Below, piece by piece: positions 23,814 through 35,200 of a DNA stretch of 64,000 bases. Numbering within the stretch: position 1 is the stretch's first letter; each line of letters begins with the position of its first letter. This DNA comes from Chamaea fasciata. Taxonomy: Eukaryota; Chordata; Aves; Passeriformes; Sylviidae. Location of the stretch: contig JARCOQ010000006.1 in the NCBI GenBank assembly GCA_029207755.1, positions 66,500,093-66,564,092 of the forward strand, written 5' to 3'. A program made the position numbers and the translations under genes. The notes below the pieces were generated by a model. That model was given only the letters and a program-made list of their open reading frames with translations, ran no database searches and was not told the DNA's origin.

Positions 23814-26800
23814 AAGAAAATAAGAGGTCAAACTGTTGCAATAATTATGGTCAACCTAAAGCAAAAATGCTCCTCAAAATATTTTCTCGTTTGAAATAGG
23901 ATGAGGAGTTGTGTTGAAGTGTTTTGCTCAAGTATGAATTCAAATTCAGGACAGAAAATGAGCTTGTAAACAGGAAATTCTCTTTTGCAGCCTGCAGTGC
24001 CAAACACATCTTGATACACACAGAAACAATCATAAAATGCTTTTTGTTTACAGAACTATTATTGCTCTAATAGAAAGATTAAATTTTGGAAGAGCTGACT
24101 GCATGTTAGTGCAGAGGACATCAGGCTAGCGACCTCATGAGCATTTGAGTGTGTTGGGAGTCTTTAGTTTGGTGGGTGAATATCTGAAATAAAAGTGTAC
24201 TTTGAGTGAGGTTGAGCCTTTTAAAATTATACTTAAGATAATATTTGAATTTATGTCTGAAACAGAATCTGATTCAGGTAATTCACAAGATATCTAAAAA
24301 ACAAAAGGTCTTGGAAGGAGTTTTCACCTTTTACTTTCTTTAACTAGCATAATGTATTCAGCTGGGAGGTTTTCTTCTGTCATTGTTTATTCTTACTTGA
24401 CCTAAAACTTATGCCAAAACAAGATTTTCATGCCAGATAGTGTTAATATTTACCCTGCCTAACAGCATTTTCTTTCAAATAAGGTAATTTCCATGTGTGC
24501 TGCCCAGCAGGGTGTTTCAGATGAAGAATTGATATGATGTTGGCTATTTAATTTGGAGGTTCATATAACAGGTTTGCGATCCTTGCAGTTTTGTTAGTAT
24601 CTGGAAGAAAAGTTTTGACATCTGTAATTGTCCACCCACCACTGAAACAGTCAGACATGCTTTATAATTATATGGAGAAACCTTATGGGCTCAGCTGCAA
24701 AATTGAGTGTCCAAAGCAAATAAAGGAGACTTGGCTGCAGAACACGTTCCCCTCCTCAAATAAGACATGATCAGAGAGAGAAAAGAATAAGACTCCTGCA
24801 TGAAAAAGTGCTGTGGCATTTAATAGAATATGATAATCTTTCTACATTAATTATCTACCACCCTGTAAAAATGAACAAGAAAAGATATTCTGCTTCTCCA
24901 ATTCTATACGATGATTAAAAAGTTATTTAGAACATATGCTCGCTTTCTAATTCTGTGGAATTTTACAGAAATTATTTTAGAATTCTAGTAAATTACCTAT
25001 TCCTAAGGATTACTTCATAACAAATTCTAAAGGACTTATGCTTTATTCTCTTTAATAAGTAGTTTTTCCATATGAATCTAAAGGCTGTGGCTAGAAGGCT
25101 TGCTTTTCTTCAGAATCAAAGGAAAACACTAATTTCAGAGGGAGGCAGTGATTTTGGTGGTCTCTGTAAATGAATTTCAAGTTTCTCAGTCAGTATAGCT
25201 GCTCTTTTATAGGGACCTCAGGGACAAACTAAGCAAGGGAAGCTTGAGTTGTCCCTTTGAACTGTGGGGCAATGCTGTGTTAGGTTTTGTCAGTGCAGCT
25301 GCTACAAGCAGATTCAGAAATCTACTGTCAGTGACAGTAGGTTTTGGACCACTGCCTTTAAGTTGTAGTTTTGTGGATTCCTGTAATGTGTAATGGGACA
25401 GGCAGGAAGTTTTAGGGCAGTCATATGATATTATACTATATAATATGGTTATAATATGATATTATAAACTACATTATAAATGTTTTGGTGGTGTTCTTAA
25501 TGGTGTGGGGTCTGAACATAAATATGTTTATTGCTAAATCCAATACTTGCTGGTAAAAGGTACATGAGAACAGAAAGCTTGTTTTCTCTTAGAAAGTAAT
25601 ATATTTTTATCTGCTTTTCTGGGATCAAAATGTATTTTTAATTAGAATTTCCCAGCAACCTCAACTTCTGCTTGCCTGTATCCCTCAGCTGAGCACTGTT
25701 GTCACGCATGACAACAATTTTCCATTCTTCCTTTTACCTAAGTCTGTGAATTAATATAGTGTGGAGATGATTTTCCTTTCTGGCTTTGCAGCTCTGGCAT
25801 TTCTTCATTGTAAGAACCTAGTTTTACTCACTGTAGCACACAGTAGCTATGTTCTGTGAAAAATTTGCTTTGGTTATTCCAACATGTATAGTTATGTATG
25901 GTAATTGGAGCTTGTAGGAATTTATACAGGGGAATATGTGTCTGTGTCTGCAGCTGAGGGTACATTAGTCTGCGTAAAACCTCAGCTGAATAAAGACAAA
26001 GTTTCCAACTTTATAAACTAAATAAGCACTTTTCTGAGTCCCAGTTTCCCACGGTTTTTATTGTGTATACATAGCAGGATGTCTCAGACAGCTTGTCATG
26101 TGAAGGGAGGTTTCATGTGATGGGTGAGTTCATCACATGATACACATTTACATGTTCCTTTTCCTTTTTTTGGGGGGCTGAGATTGAGCCACTGTTGCAA
26201 ACTGAGCTTTTGGAAGAGAGCAGCAGTGACAATATTAATATAAATTAACTCCATTAAAAAAGGGAACTTTTTGCAGTGGTTCACTGTTGCTAAAGTCATA
26301 CAGCTGCCTCTCTGCATCCTTCTAAAAAACCATAGCAATAGCTAAGCATCGTTTCTGACAGACCAGTGAGGTTTGGGACTCCTTGGAAATTCCCAGGGAT
26401 TGGTTTGATGGAGGGTTTTTCCACATCAGCCTCCCTGGAGTATCTGTGCTTTTAAAGATAAGGGCTTCACTTCACAGCCTGTCAGGCAGGGATGTGTGCT
26501 GCTGCACTTCTGTCTTCGGAGCAAGGAGCTCAACTTGCTCCCCGATTTTAGTGAAAACTGCCAGAACCCATCTCCCCCCTGTACTGCTCAGGCAGCATCT
26601 CTGCTGGATTCAGTGGCCTCTTGTGTCTCTGTAAAGCTTTTCAATACAGGAGTCAGTGTGGGTTTCAACTGGAGGAAAGATTTTCCTTGCAGCCCCTCAA
26701 ATCCACAGCTGGCCTGCCTCCGGCTGCCACTGTAAGTTGTTGCCTCCAAACCTATAATCATTTACATGAAAACTTGGTTGAAGTTTGTGAAGAAACCCAA

Positions 26801-28100
26801 AGCCAAAATACATAGAGCACACAAAGCCAGTTAGCCTGCAGCAAAAAAAAAATCTGTTCTCCGTTCTCTCTTGTCGAGGCAGGGCATAGGAAAAGGAGGC
26901 TTGTAATTCTGAAAGACTTCTGAGAGAAGTTTTCTTGGTGAAAAGTCATCATAAAGGGCTTTTATTGCAATTAGAGGCAAGGATTTATGTCAGAATAAAC
27001 CCATACAGGATAAATCCCTCTACCCCAAAATAACTGCTCGGAAAAAAAGATAGGATTATCTCTATCAGATGCTAGGCACTAAGAGCAGGGAATTGTGTTC
27101 TGGCCAAGAGGTACCTGAACAGAAGCTTCAGTCACACCTGAAGATGTTGGTGGGTTTTGGTATTTTACCCCTCAAACTTTGTATTATACTGTGAAGGCAT
27201 TAATGGAGAGCCTGGCTGATAATATGTAAAATGGGGGTCCCTGGAACACCCCACTTCCTAGAGGACAGCATCTCCTTTTTCCCAATGGTCTCTATCCCCT
27301 GGTTTCCAGTACAGAGGAGCCTTGGATGAAGGGTTAGTGAGTGTGGTGTCCTGTTCTCTACTATTCTTGCAGCCTTGGGACAGCAAAACCTCTGGCCTGG
27401 GCTGTGCACCATGAAGAATACCAGAGATGCTGCTTGCAGACAGCTGCTGCTACTGGTCACACCTGGAATCTCCACTGTTCAGAATTTCATCCCAGTTTAA
27501 TGCTTCATTTCTGCAGGAACTTGAGGAAGTCACATAAGAAATGTAGTGTAGTGTAAAATATTGCTTAAACCTGACACATAAACCTGTTTGATATTCCAGT
27601 GGACTGTAGCACGGAGGGAGATTTGTGAGTCAGAGCAGATTGGAGGCTGAGCCATGGTCACTATTGTCATGTTGTGGCAGAGGAGGAACCTTGTCCTCAG
27701 AAGTATGTGAAAAAATAACTTTTTATTGTTATTTCAATGCATTAACAAGGCATTGCAATGGTCATCAGCAGTAGTGTTGCTTGGCAACATGTGTTAATGT
27801 GTTAATGACCTAATTTCAGACAAAACAAAATCAAAAGAGGTAAAGGGGAGGATAAGAGAGGAAACAGTGAGGGATAGCAACAGGTATAAGAGGTTTGGAA
27901 AGCATGATGTACATGGAAAAACTAAAGGAAAACTTTAGCAAAGTAATTTAAGGAGCAACCTGCAGGCTGTGGGCCAGGGAAAACTTTTCTGTCAGCAGTT
28001 GCCTACCCACTTTCTGAGCCATTAACTCATGGAGAGGACCAAGGCTGTGGTGCCCATTTTCCCATTTATTTTCCAGGCAGGCGCCAATCCTTTCACCTTC
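23814..28100. other. gene-free unique sequence
   Basis: No gene is supported. An AT-rich direct-repeat cluster lies at 25423-25485. Overlapping plus frames at 26383-26815 sit in moderately GC-richer DNA but show no recognisable product. The stretch 27950-28100, just upstream of the CR1 fragment, is unique or too diverged to assign. Confidence 0.55.
25423..25485. repeat. AT-rich direct-repeat cluster
   Basis: A 13-bp string ATATGATATTATA occurs at 25423-25435 and again at 25454-25466. The intervening TATA-rich sequence is partly self-complementary. This is probably slippage-derived low-complexity DNA. Confidence 0.65.
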
Positions 28101-28384
28101 ATGACCAGGGACAGGACCCAAGGAAGTGGCATGAAGTGAACAAGGGAGGTTTAGGTTGGATATCAGGAAAAGGTTCTTCCCCCAGAGGGTGGCTGGGCAC
28201 TGGCACAGGCTCCCCAGGGAAGTGGTCACAGCACCAATCTGACAGAGTTCACGAAGCATTCGAACAGTGCCCTCAGATACACGCCCTCAGATCCTGGGGC
28301 TGGTCCTGTGTAGGGCCAGGAGTTGAAGTCCATGATCCTGATGGGTCCCTTCCAACTCTGGATATTCTGTGATTCTATGATTCT
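28101..28384 (+). mobile_element. CR1 LINE, 5'-truncated, 3' end
   Basis: This is a fragment of a CR1 non-LTR retrotransposon, the dominant LINE of birds and reptiles, in plus orientation. Recognisable blocks in order are GACAGGACCCAAGG, GGAGGTTTAGGTTGGATAT, the CCCAGAGGGTGGCTGGGCAC segment, CAGGGCCAGGAGTTG-like and GGGTCCCTTCCAACTC. It ends in the terminal repeat units ATTCTGTG, ATTCTATG and ATTCT at 28364-28384. Only the last part of the element and its 3' untranslated region remain; no reverse transcriptase frame is present. The tail is well kept, so this copy is probably younger than the one at 52.4 kb. CR1 insertions usually lack clear target duplications, and none was seen. Confidence 0.93.
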
Positions 28385-30627
28385 TCCAAATCCATGGGCT
28401 TGTTAGATGCAAGCTAAATACCAATACAACTGTGCTGCCACCCACAGAAAATGTCACATATCTTGGCTGGGAGATGTGTACATGAATGGAGTGGGAGTGA
28501 AGCCTTCTGGAAATGGAGGAATAGTTATTTCTCCTTATCCAGACCTTTTTCTATTTAGTGTATAGTTCTTTCCCTTTCCTGTGCCTTTTTTCCCCCTCCG
28601 GTGCTATTTCTAAATGCTGATGAGACAACACGGAGTCCAACAAGGATTCACTTAAAGCACTTTAAAACTCTCTAAATTAAAATATTTTGGTAGAAGTCAT
28701 AGGTCAGATTGCTCTTATTCTAGTCAGAGGTCTTGCTAGTACCTCTGCGGAACTGTGTGGTTTGGAGATCTCTGTGCTAGTTCTTTTCTAATTAAATGGT
28801 GAGCTGCTGCTTGCTTTCTGGCCTTCGAGCCTTTTACTACCTGAATCTGGAGAACAGGCTGTAAAACATTAAATATGGGAAAGCTGGGAAATGTAACACA
28901 CTATAAATGTATGAAGGTAGGAGCTCAAATATGTGTGGACATAAAGATTTTATTTCTTTACATAAGGTTTAAATGAAGAGTCTGCAGTATAAATCTCTGC
29001 TTTCAAAGTGAACTATCACTTTTCAGCAAGAAAGCAAGCAAGAATGACTATTAAGAAATAAAATACTACACATCTAGGAAGCACCAAGGCAAGTCTTATA
29101 AGACCATCTATATATACCAGTTAATGAAGACCCCCAACCTGCCCCCCAAATATATCATAGGACTTCTTTTTTTTTTTTTTTTTAATCTGCAGCTTGGAAT
29201 TGTATAGTTTTGTCTTTTTTTATTTGGTGAATAAGACATGCAGAGGCCACCATTATGCAATGAAACTGTCAGGAGACAGCTGGGAGGTCTTCATTTAATG
29301 CCCATTATGCCCCATATTTGATATCTGTATCAGGCTCCTAATGGGTGGTAGGCGGGGGTGGAGGATGATGGTAGTTTGGAGGAAACAAGCTGTAGCAGCT
29401 CCCTGGAAATCACTGGGGGAACAGGGAGGAGGTGATGTTTTTATAAGCAGAATAACTGAAAAGTATTCCTTAAAACCTAAAGTATTTATATAAGCAGAAT
29501 TTCTGAATGCGCCGAGAAAATGGTTTTAACGCTTACAAATGAAAACTGAGAAATCTGAATGTTTTAGATCTTCAGGCCAAATCTTGTTTGATTTTTCTCA
29601 GGCTTTTTTGTCCAGTTGGATCAATCACATTACTGACTTTGTAAAAAGAACTCTCCAGTGTGAGCTATGTGATTTCTGAAAGTAATTTTTCTCAGCTGAT
29701 TATTGAAGCAGTGGGATCAGCAGCACTCAGCAATATGGCTGTCTGAATATTTGTTGTGCAGGTTGACCTTAGAGGAAATCTGGTTCTTTCTAAACCTGGA
29801 ACAATGGAGCACTCATCAGCTGATTATATGAAGCCTTTAGACTTTCATGCTCCATTGCTGTGCATGGATATGTTTCAACAAGAGAGCTTGACTTGTCTGT
29901 GTTCGGTTGTGTGGCAATATTTTTATCTTGTGAACTCTAACAATATTAAGTCCATTGAAAAGCCACCCCAGTTGAAATTGAGTAAAATCCATGTTACTGG
30001 AAAGGGGATATAGTCAATTAGCCAATTATGTGTTTTGTTAAATTATTTTTTGATCTGCTCACATCCTGTGTAGTGAAGCATCAGAAATCTCTGTTTGGTC
30101 CAGGGTATGTAGAACAAAAACCATCATTGTGTTACTGAAATGATGAACCCCAGGCAAGGAAGAAACAAGCATTAAGCTGAAGTAAGTTATTATTCAGAGG
30201 AAACACGATGCTATCATACTTCATATGAAAACCTCTCATGGCTGAGGGATGGCAGCTTTTCCTTCTCCCAGCAAGTCTGAAGTTAGTTTTGGCTTGAGGT
30301 GGAGGCAGAGGGTTGAGTATCTCCCAAAGACATTTTCTAGCTTCATATTGCTCAGTCAGCAGTCTGAAATGGATGATTGCACTGAGGTGGGCTTCTGGAC
30401 AGCATTGATGTTCTGGGTTGTTGGCATGGGGTGGATCTTGAAGAAGGAGTCTGTATCTCATAAAGATCCTATTGATAAAATGTGAATAAATGACCTCTGC
30501 ATCTAGCTGTTATTGGTATTCTGGGGCATATTAACTGCATGTAAATTATTGCATAGGAAAGACCTAGAAAATTTATTTGACTTCAATGAACTCCTTAGAG
30601 AATGGGTTGTGTAATTTGCTGAATAGC
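28385..30627. other. gene-free unique sequence
   Basis: No gene is supported. A 17-T run lies at 29167-29183. A G-rich stretch at about 29342-29385 lacks four canonical G-triplet tracts. Short frames at 29756-30013 (plus) and 30132-30485 (both strands) are unconvincing. Confidence 0.6.
29167..29183. repeat. 17-T homopolymer
   Basis: An uninterrupted T run in otherwise unique sequence. Confidence 0.9.
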
Positions 30628-30676
30628 TTTTTTTTTTTTCTTTTTCTTTCTTTTTCTTTCTTTTTCTTTCTTTTTC
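30628..30676. repeat. pyrimidine microsatellite (TTTTTCTTTC)n
   Basis: A 12-T run is followed by about 3.6 copies of the decamer TTTTTCTTTC (30641-30676). It is strictly polypyrimidine on this strand and polypurine on the other. It is likely length-polymorphic. Confidence 0.9.
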
Positions 30677-30961
30677 CCAATATACCTTTATGAGTTTCCC
30701 TGTTAGGAACACTCTGATATAGGTTTACTTGATTTTGGCCCTTGCCATGGGCTTGTAAATAACTTTCAGCCACACGTGGGACTGTGTGATACCTCCCAGA
30801 AGTCTAGAGCATATAAGAAATGAAGATACAGTCTGGGCTGTGGTATTAGGCTATGGCTATTACATTTTACTGCTCTTATATGTTATCAGCCTGCTTCTTG
30901 GGTTCTGCCCCTTCTTCCACATCTGCCTTTTCCTTGTAGAGCTGAAATATCAGGGTCTCTC
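30677..30961. other. unique sequence between microsatellite and LTR
   Basis: I see nothing recognisable in this stretch. It ends in TCTC, the left copy of the putative LTR target duplication. Confidence 0.6.
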
Positions 30962-31023
30962 TGATGCCTTGAGAAGACTGACCTGAAACAGAGACTGGAC
31001 AGAGCTAGAGAATAAAGTAGATG

Positions 31024-31029
31024 TTTATT
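31024..31029 (-). terminator. LTR polyadenylation signal AATAAA
   Basis: AATAAA on the minus strand, about 100 bp downstream of the LTR TATA box and about 60 bp before the LTR end. This is the expected R-region placement. Confidence 0.6.
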
Positions 31030-31128
31030 GAAAGGCCTTTGAGGATACACCTTGGGCAGGACAAGAGTCTGGCCAGGGCTACACCCAAGGTTGACCCAAA
31101 ATGGACGACCAGTCACGAGGTCGCGCAC

Positions 31129-31135
31129 TTTTATA
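31129..31135 (-). promoter_or_regulatory. LTR TATA box
   Basis: TATAAAA on the minus strand, correctly placed upstream of the LTR polyadenylation signal. This is the core promoter position of the solo LTR; whether it is active is unknown. Confidence 0.6.
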
Positions 31136-31411
31136 AGTTTTGGTCCATTTGCATATTGGAGTTGATTGTCCAATTACAGCTTCAGGTTATGAGGTCCCAT
31201 CCTTCTTCTTTTCTCTCTTCAGTCCACCATTGTTTGTGCTTTTGGGCCTGAAAACTTGTAACAGTTGTCCTTGGTCTCCCTCTGGAAAAGGATTTGTTTT
31301 GTCTACCTGCTCTGTGAAGAGAGCTTACTGACACCTAATATGAGGCTCAGAACTACACCCCTAGGCAGCACAGAATCTGAAAAAACATGGAAGCTAAAAC
31401 TTAAGGCGTCA

Positions 31412-32100
31412 TCTCAAATCTCTGTTAATTTGGACCTACACCCTCAGTTCTGGGTCAGGAAGGGCTGACGTGGCTGAGTTAGCCTGGGTACTCAGAGGAG
31501 CCAGCAGTGTCACTGTGATGTTTTGTGGGACCTCTCCTAAGCAGCTCAGACACTCTTAATCATATTGTGGCACAACTTGCCCTTGCATTTCCTAAATCAC
31601 TGTCATTGCCAGAAGCTTTTCAAAATTGAGTCTTCATGGGGAGCTTATCACAAGCAGCTGAAAGAAATACATGACTGTGGTGTCTGCTCTTGTGCATGCC
31701 ATTCAAGCTCATTTAATGCAATGTCATAGGCAAATAATGAAGTCTGTGGATGTTAATTATGATTTAATAATACAATTTATTTTCTTCTCTATTAACTTTG
31801 CCTTCACAGAAAAAAAAAATCCTCTCTCTCTCTCTGTTTCTCTAACAGGACCATTCTCCTATGGGTGATTTATAGGTATAGCAATTATACAAAGTGAATA
31901 GATGTTCATTACTGTGATATGAGCACACATATGCCACCACCATTAACTGAAATTTGTTCTTTGCTTTGAAGACCTGTACAGTGCGATAGGACCTGTGAGC
32001 CGAAATAATATTTTAAGGTTATTTTAAAGCAGAAATAAAGAGCTTAACCGGGACAGTGCTGAGACGGCGATGCCACTGTTGGAGTCCCGTTCTCAGAGAC
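31412..32100. other. unique sequence between LTR and CTCF-like motif
   Basis: It starts with TCTC, the right copy of the putative target duplication. A short CT repeat lies at about 31822-31835. No gene is supported. Confidence 0.55.
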
Positions 32101-32119
32101 AGGTCACTAGATGGCAGCG
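32101..32119 (+). promoter_or_regulatory. near-consensus CTCF-binding motif
   Basis: AGGTCACTAGATGGCAGCG matches the 19-position CTCF consensus (core CCASYAGRKGGCRS) at 17 positions by eye, including the whole SYAGRKGGCRS core. The mismatches are at the first position and at the first C of CCA. CTCF is a zinc-finger insulator and loop-anchor protein with a motif conserved across vertebrates. Occupancy is inferred, not shown. It lies about 0.7 kb from the solo LTR and just left of a hairpin plus A tract. Confidence 0.55.
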
Positions 32120-32151
32120 ATACACAGCAAAGCTGCCTTCTGTTCTTTGCT

Positions 32152-32223
32152 CCTTTCAAACTTGAAACAGTTTGAAAGGAAAAAAAAAAAAAAAAAAAAA
32201 AAAAGAAAAAAAAAGGAAAAAAA
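32152..32223. repeat. 11-bp-stem hairpin followed by poly-A tract
   Basis: CCTTTCAAACT (32152-32162) and its exact reverse complement AGTTTGAAAGG (32169-32179) are separated by the 6-nt loop TGAAAC. The right arm runs straight into 25 A (32180-32204) and then interrupted A-rich sequence to about 32223. A stem-loop abutting an A tail could be the end of a retroposed RNA, but no RNA family was recognised upstream and no target duplication is evident. Confidence 0.8.
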
Positions 32224-35200
32224 CTGAACCAAAAAACCCATCTCTGCATGAACTTAAAATGATACCTTTGAAATTCAAACTATTGTGTTATTTTTTTTCC
32301 TTAATAACTTTGACTACAGTGTGAGGACACAGTCTTACCAAAGAGCACAGCATAGAGTAGACACAAGTAACTTTTGTGAAAAGTTTGTGTTTGGAAATAT
32401 CTGGAAATAATGCAAAAAAACCTTTCATTTTTTTCTCATCTTGCACCCTAAATAGCTCAAATACTTGCTGCTGAAGCAGCCATAGGTCTTGTAGTGGTTA
32501 GGATACAATTACATGGCAGTGCAAGGGACCTTAAGTGCTCTGGGTAAATTTGGATTTGCAGGATAACTCTCTGACAAATGCTGTGACAAAGTCTCAGAAA
32601 TATGCTCAAAGCATCTCTCTCTCCAAGTATCCTGACTTTCGCCTCTTTCTCCATTTTCTCTGCAGTGATTTGAGCTTTCACTTGGTTAGGACAAGCCCTT
32701 CTTTTCTAGATTATTTACATTGTGATAGACTAACTGCAAAGGTTTTCTTCCTCCTCCTGCATTCCTGGGAAGCTCTTGGGTTCCTACACATTTCCCTTGC
32801 AAATGGAGCAACTCTGTACATCCTTAATATAAAATAAGTTGCTTTCTCCCAGAAAACGGTAGGAAGAAAGCAGAAATGGTAAGTTTCCAAGAGAAATCAA
32901 AGTGGACTTGTCTTATAAAGTAATTCATGGTGAAAATACAGACTAAGCTGTCTGTGGAAGTTTAAGAAATTACCCCCACAGCTCTGCTTCACCCTTCTGC
33001 TGGCAATAGCCATTCCTGGAGCAGAGATAAAGCCATGTGCAGGGCTCATTGCTCCATATTAATGTGAATGGCACCTCAGGAAGATCCAGTTCCAGTCCTA
33101 ATGGTACCTGGGAGGCAGTTTCCATTTTAGTGGTTCAGTTCTGGACCTGACTCACACTGAGACAGTAACTGACCTTCTCATTTTATTGTTTTTTTTACCC
33201 AAGGTTTGCCATTTATATCCATAAGGTACCTGGAGTTCTCTTTTTGTTTTCATACAATCTATATATGTGAAAAGTAGGCAAAGAGTTCCGTTTTTTGAAA
33301 TACGTGTTATAGTTGAGCAGTGACTCAGCTTTCCTAGGGCTTCTCCTTTCCAGATTTTCGTGAAGCACCTCTTCCAGGACAAAACCAAAACCTCTTTTGT
33401 TTTTTTGTATATTCTTTTTCCTTTGGGGTTGATTTTCTTTTCCTTGTTTGCTTTCCTTTTTTTTCATGTAGACTTTCCAGAAAACTGATAAACCAGCATG
33501 CTGCTTTGTTTGCCTGGAGAGACATCTCTGGATGTCCAGAGCTGAGGTGTGATTCATCCCTACTGGGACTGGAAATTGGTGCAGCAACTTGAAGGGAACA
33601 GGGCTGGGTGCAACTTTGCATGCCCTGAGTTAAAGAGTAGATAGTTTGTGCATTTGGTATTTAGATTTGGTTTTATGCCTAAATTTCTTACACTGGTATT
33701 CCGTAGGCTTCAAAAATGCAGACTGGGAAATCACTTTATAGGCCCTGTAGTGACAAAACAACTTCTAGATGTGGGGAAGCACTGGTGGAACCACAGCAGC
33801 AGGCTGAGGGCATTCAGGGGATGTTTTCTGGTGCTCTCATGGCTGCAATTCAGAGAGGGTGCCTGCTGAGGGGCATTCTATCTCCTTTATGGGCTTTGCA
33901 TCTGAGGTTCCCTTGAAACCAGGACATGGAAAACAGCTCTGGTGCATGGATGTACCTCCCCTTGATGTAGCTGGGTTGCAAATAGGATGCAGAAGTGGAA
34001 ACAAAGTATTGCTGAGGGTTTTCTGTAGTATAAATATAACCTAAGTGTCCATAAGAGGTGGCTCTTGCATTGCTGTAGTCTTTAGATTGCATGATAAAAT
34101 CCTGTGACCACGAATGAGGAAAGAGTTTAAATGTCTGTGGTGATTTGCCAGAGAGGAATTAGAATAGGCCAGCTCAGGCTGATTGTAAGAATTCTCATCC
34201 TTCCTATGTCCTAATCATTCTTCTCACCATGCTGGAGTTTTTTAGCCTTGTCTTTCGAGTCAGTCACTAGCCTTGCAGCCTGGAGTAGCAGCAGTGAGCA
34301 GCAGTGCCTTTCATCACCTACAGCCAGGCGGGAGACTGGGGTCACTCCTGCTTGAGTGGGTGATGGCTCTCCATCCCTCTCTAGGCTCTAATTAAAGCCA
34401 GTCTCTGAGGAATTTACAGCTATTACAGAGCACTCCCATCTGCGAGGTGAGCTTCTGAGAGAGGATAATGCTTGTGCTCCTGTTTCTGCACTAGTTTCCT
34501 GTCCTCATCCAGGTGCAACTCAAGCTGTTGGTGATTATCTCTAAATCCTACCATGTCTGGGACCCTTATTTAAGACATGGCCTCTCACCCCATACTAAGA
34601 TGTGGGGCACACAACCGGCTGTTTATTCGTCAGGTAGAGATTTCCATGGGAGTTTGTGGGGATTTCCTACTAGAAAACTTCCCATTTCAGGACTTTGGCC
34701 CTTGTCCTTCCTCCCTTCTCTCCCCTTGATAGCCTGCCAACACACAGGTCTTACAAATTTCCAACAGACTGTAAGGATTAGCTGTTGTCCTTTTTCCTCT
34801 CTTTTTGTACCTTTTTCTAGCTAAGATTTGTGTGGCAGTTGCTTTCTCAAGGTACTTCAGGGTTTAATAAATTATCAATTATTGGTTAAGCAATGGATTA
34901 AAATAGTTACATAATTCATCAGTTAGATTGTTTACAGCTATCCTACCTTCCAATTTTTAGATTTTAAGCTATTTGCAACACATGTATCATTCATGTCTAC
35001 AATGTGTATTGTTCCTTTCTCACAATCTCTTTCCAAAGTGTCCTTAAAACAGCATTAATAAGAAGTATCACTAAACCGGGAATTGTACCATGTATTTGTG
35101 GGGGAGGAAAAACTTAATCTTACTGTACAGAAAATCATCACTTGCTCTTAGTTTAAGAAAAAGGAAGATATTTGGAATCTGATGGAAATGCTCCTGAAAC

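Larger units (their letters stand above)
30962..31411 (-). mobile_element. solo LTR of an endogenous retrovirus
   Basis: This 450-bp element reads as an LTR on the minus strand. Its ends are short inverted repeats: TGATGCCTTGAG at the left plus-strand edge and CTTAAGGCGTCA at the right edge, giving the TG...CA termini of retroviral LTRs. It is flanked on both sides by TCTC, a possible 4-bp target duplication. In the minus orientation a TATAAAA box lies at 31129-31135 and an AATAAA polyadenylation signal at 31024-31029, about 100 bp downstream. That gives U3 about 275 bp, a short R and U5 about 60 bp. No gag, pol or env sequence and no second LTR is nearby, so it most likely formed by LTR-LTR recombination. 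A 4-bp duplication would favour a gammaretrovirus-like (class I) origin, but a family cannot be assigned without a library. Open frames crossing it are incidental. Confidence 0.85.

Noticed and set aside
27948..28372. Open frames on both strands overlapping 28.1 kb
   Set aside because: They fall in the CR1 3' untranslated region and its upstream flank, not in the CR1 reverse transcriptase frame.
29342..29385. G-rich stretch considered as a G-quadruplex
   Set aside because: It lacks four G-triplet tracts; most G runs are doublets.
30503..30773. Lysine-rich minus-strand frames
   Set aside because: They are translations of the pyrimidine microsatellite on the opposite strand.
30886..31173. 95-codon minus-strand open frame
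   Set aside because: It lies mostly within the R/U5 part of the solo LTR and is not a retroviral gene; incidental.
32019..32249. Minus-strand frame with a long phenylalanine run
   Set aside because: The Phe run is simply the poly-A tract read in reverse; low-complexity artefact.
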